A stretch of DNA of 6,217 nucleotides, taken from contig JAJYNB010000103.1 in NCBI GenBank assembly GCA_021786555.1, forward strand, positions 1 through 6,217, written 5' to 3'. Position 1 is the stretch's first letter, and the number at the start of each line of letters is the position of its first letter. The notes below the pieces were generated by a model. The model had not been told where the DNA came from. It did no database searches and saw nothing but the letters and a program-made list of their open reading frames with translations. The position numbers and the translations under genes were made by a program. This document shows positions 5,547-6,217 of this stretch, one piece after another. This stretch comes from Bacillota bacterium (GTDB lineage Bacteria > Bacillota > Desulfitobacteriia > Desulfitobacteriales > JAJXUE01).

Positions 5547-6217
5547 AAGCTCCCTCCCATGCCTCGTGTAATGCTCTTCGCGTCAAAACTCCAGCCATGT
5601 GCCTGCGATAATCCCCTGTGCTGCGGACATCATCGATGGGTGAAACGGCAGCCATGACTTGTTCAGCTGCCTCAGCCCAGGCCTCAATTCCGCCCCGGGT
5701 CCCAACCAGGCCCTTTTCGGCTGACCGGATACGCAGCGGCGTGGAAGCCACGGCCCCCAGAGCAATCCTGGCCGCGGCAATCCTATCTGAACCTTGCTCG
5801 AGAGTTATCAGAACAACAGCGTTGACAAGAGCAATTTCGTGGCTTTTGCGCAGACCGTGTTTTTTGAATACGCCCCAGCTGTGAACAGGCGGAATATCTA
5901 TTTCCACCTCAGTGAGAATTTCCCCCCGGTTCAGCGCTGTTTGTCCCGGCCCGGTAAAGAAGTCCTCCGCCGCCAGAGTCCTGGACCCCTCAGGACCTGA
6001 TATTTTGAGGCGCCCCTCATAAGCCAACAGGGCAACTGCCAAATCGGCTGCGGGGGAGGCATTGCAGAGATTGCCGCCTACAGTGGCCAAATTACGGATT
6101 TGAGGTGTGCCCAACGCCCTGGCCCCTGACGCCAGAGCCGGAAAGTAATTGGAGACATCTTTGTTTGCCAGCAGGCTGCTGATAGTAGTCAAGGCCCCAA
6201 TACTCAAACTTGTTTTT
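5524..6217 (-). CDS. Molybdenum hydroxylase FAD-binding (medium) subunit, 5' end cut by right edge
   Basis: The frame is open to the right edge and gives 230 residues, beginning KTSLSIGALTTISSLL. The nearest start-like codon (TTG at 6207) lies inside the conserved 'IGALTT' strand, so the real start is outside the window and roughly 60 N-terminal residues, including the first FAD loop, are missing. Visible features are GTPQIRNLATVGGNLCNAS followed by PAADLA (the second FAD/pyrophosphate segment of this vanillyl-alcohol-oxidase-like fold), and the C-terminal domain ending SPIDDVRSTGDYRRHMAG, then VLTRRAL. The subunit should take electrons from the [2Fe-2S] protein and pass them to NAD or another acceptor. 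It has a single cysteine and no insert after the TVGGN motif. The extra [4Fe-4S] cluster of 4-hydroxybenzoyl-CoA reductase is therefore absent. The gene order FAD-FeS-Mo is common in bacteria. Confidence 0.92.
   Translation of the reverse strand, partial: KTSLSIGALTTISSLLANKDVSNYFPALASGARALGTPQIRNLATVGGNLCNASPAADLAVALLAYEGRLKISGPEGSRTLAAEDFFTGPGQTALNRGEILTEVEIDIPPVHSWGVFKKHGLRKSHEIALVNAVVLITLEQGSDRIAAARIALGAVASTPLRIRSAEKGLVGTRGGIEAWAEAAEQVMAAVSPIDDVRSTGDYRRHMAGVLTRRALHEAWEGAYETANHA

Noticed and set aside
5524..6207. TTG at 6207 as the true start of the FAD subunit
   Set aside because: The frame stays open upstream to the window edge, and the residues around it belong to a conserved internal strand of the FAD domain.
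5524..6217. Identification as 4-hydroxybenzoyl-CoA reductase FAD subunit
   Set aside because: The cysteine-bearing insert that holds the extra [4Fe-4S] cluster in that enzyme should fall within the visible part, but there is only one cysteine in 230 residues.

Overview
All recognisable genes lie on the minus strand and read right to left. They form two modules separated by a 444-base non-coding gap. The Shine-Dalgarno sequences are strong and purine-rich (AGGAGGAGG, AGGAGGTG, GGGAGG). Every enzyme is a low-potential iron-sulfur, flavin or molybdenum protein. Together these suggest a strictly anaerobic, moderately GC-rich Firmicute of the Moorella/Desulfotomaculum/Pelotomaculum kind. That placement is an inference from style and gene content, not a proven identification.

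Module 1 (right end to 2792) is a three-subunit molybdenum hydroxylase of the xanthine dehydrogenase family. In transcription order it encodes the FAD subunit (its start is cut off by the right edge), the small subunit with two [2Fe-2S] clusters, and the 758-residue molybdopterin subunit. Motifs rule out CO dehydrogenase and argue against 4-hydroxybenzoyl-CoA reductase. The substrate is unknown.

Module 2 (2347 to the left edge) encodes a multi-subunit 2-oxoacid:acceptor oxidoreductase: a gamma subunit, then a fused protein (glutamate-synthase-like FAD/NAD(P) module plus an 8Fe ferredoxin tail), then the first 47 residues of the alpha subunit. The TPP-binding beta subunit is not in the window and presumably follows to the left. 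The composition resembles NAD-linked phenylglyoxylate oxidoreductase (PadEFGHI), with the PadH-like and PadF-like parts joined in one chain. All gene junctions here overlap.

The gap between the modules (2348-2791) is the most unusual part. It holds three copies of an 18-base hyphenated palindrome, TGGTAC-N6-GTACCA: two perfect and one decayed. The two GTAC cores of each copy are exactly one helical turn apart. It also holds a 7-6-7 inverted repeat and a perfect 13-base-pair hairpin just after the hydroxylase stop codon. A weak sigma-54-like promoter lies downstream, at a distance that would make the palindromes plausible enhancer (UAS) sites for the oxidoreductase operon. A working model is that the hydroxylase oxidises an organic substrate, the oxidoreductase converts a derived 2-oxoacid to an acyl-CoA, and electrons go to NAD(P) and/or ferredoxin. 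A dedicated regulator encoded elsewhere would control the second module.
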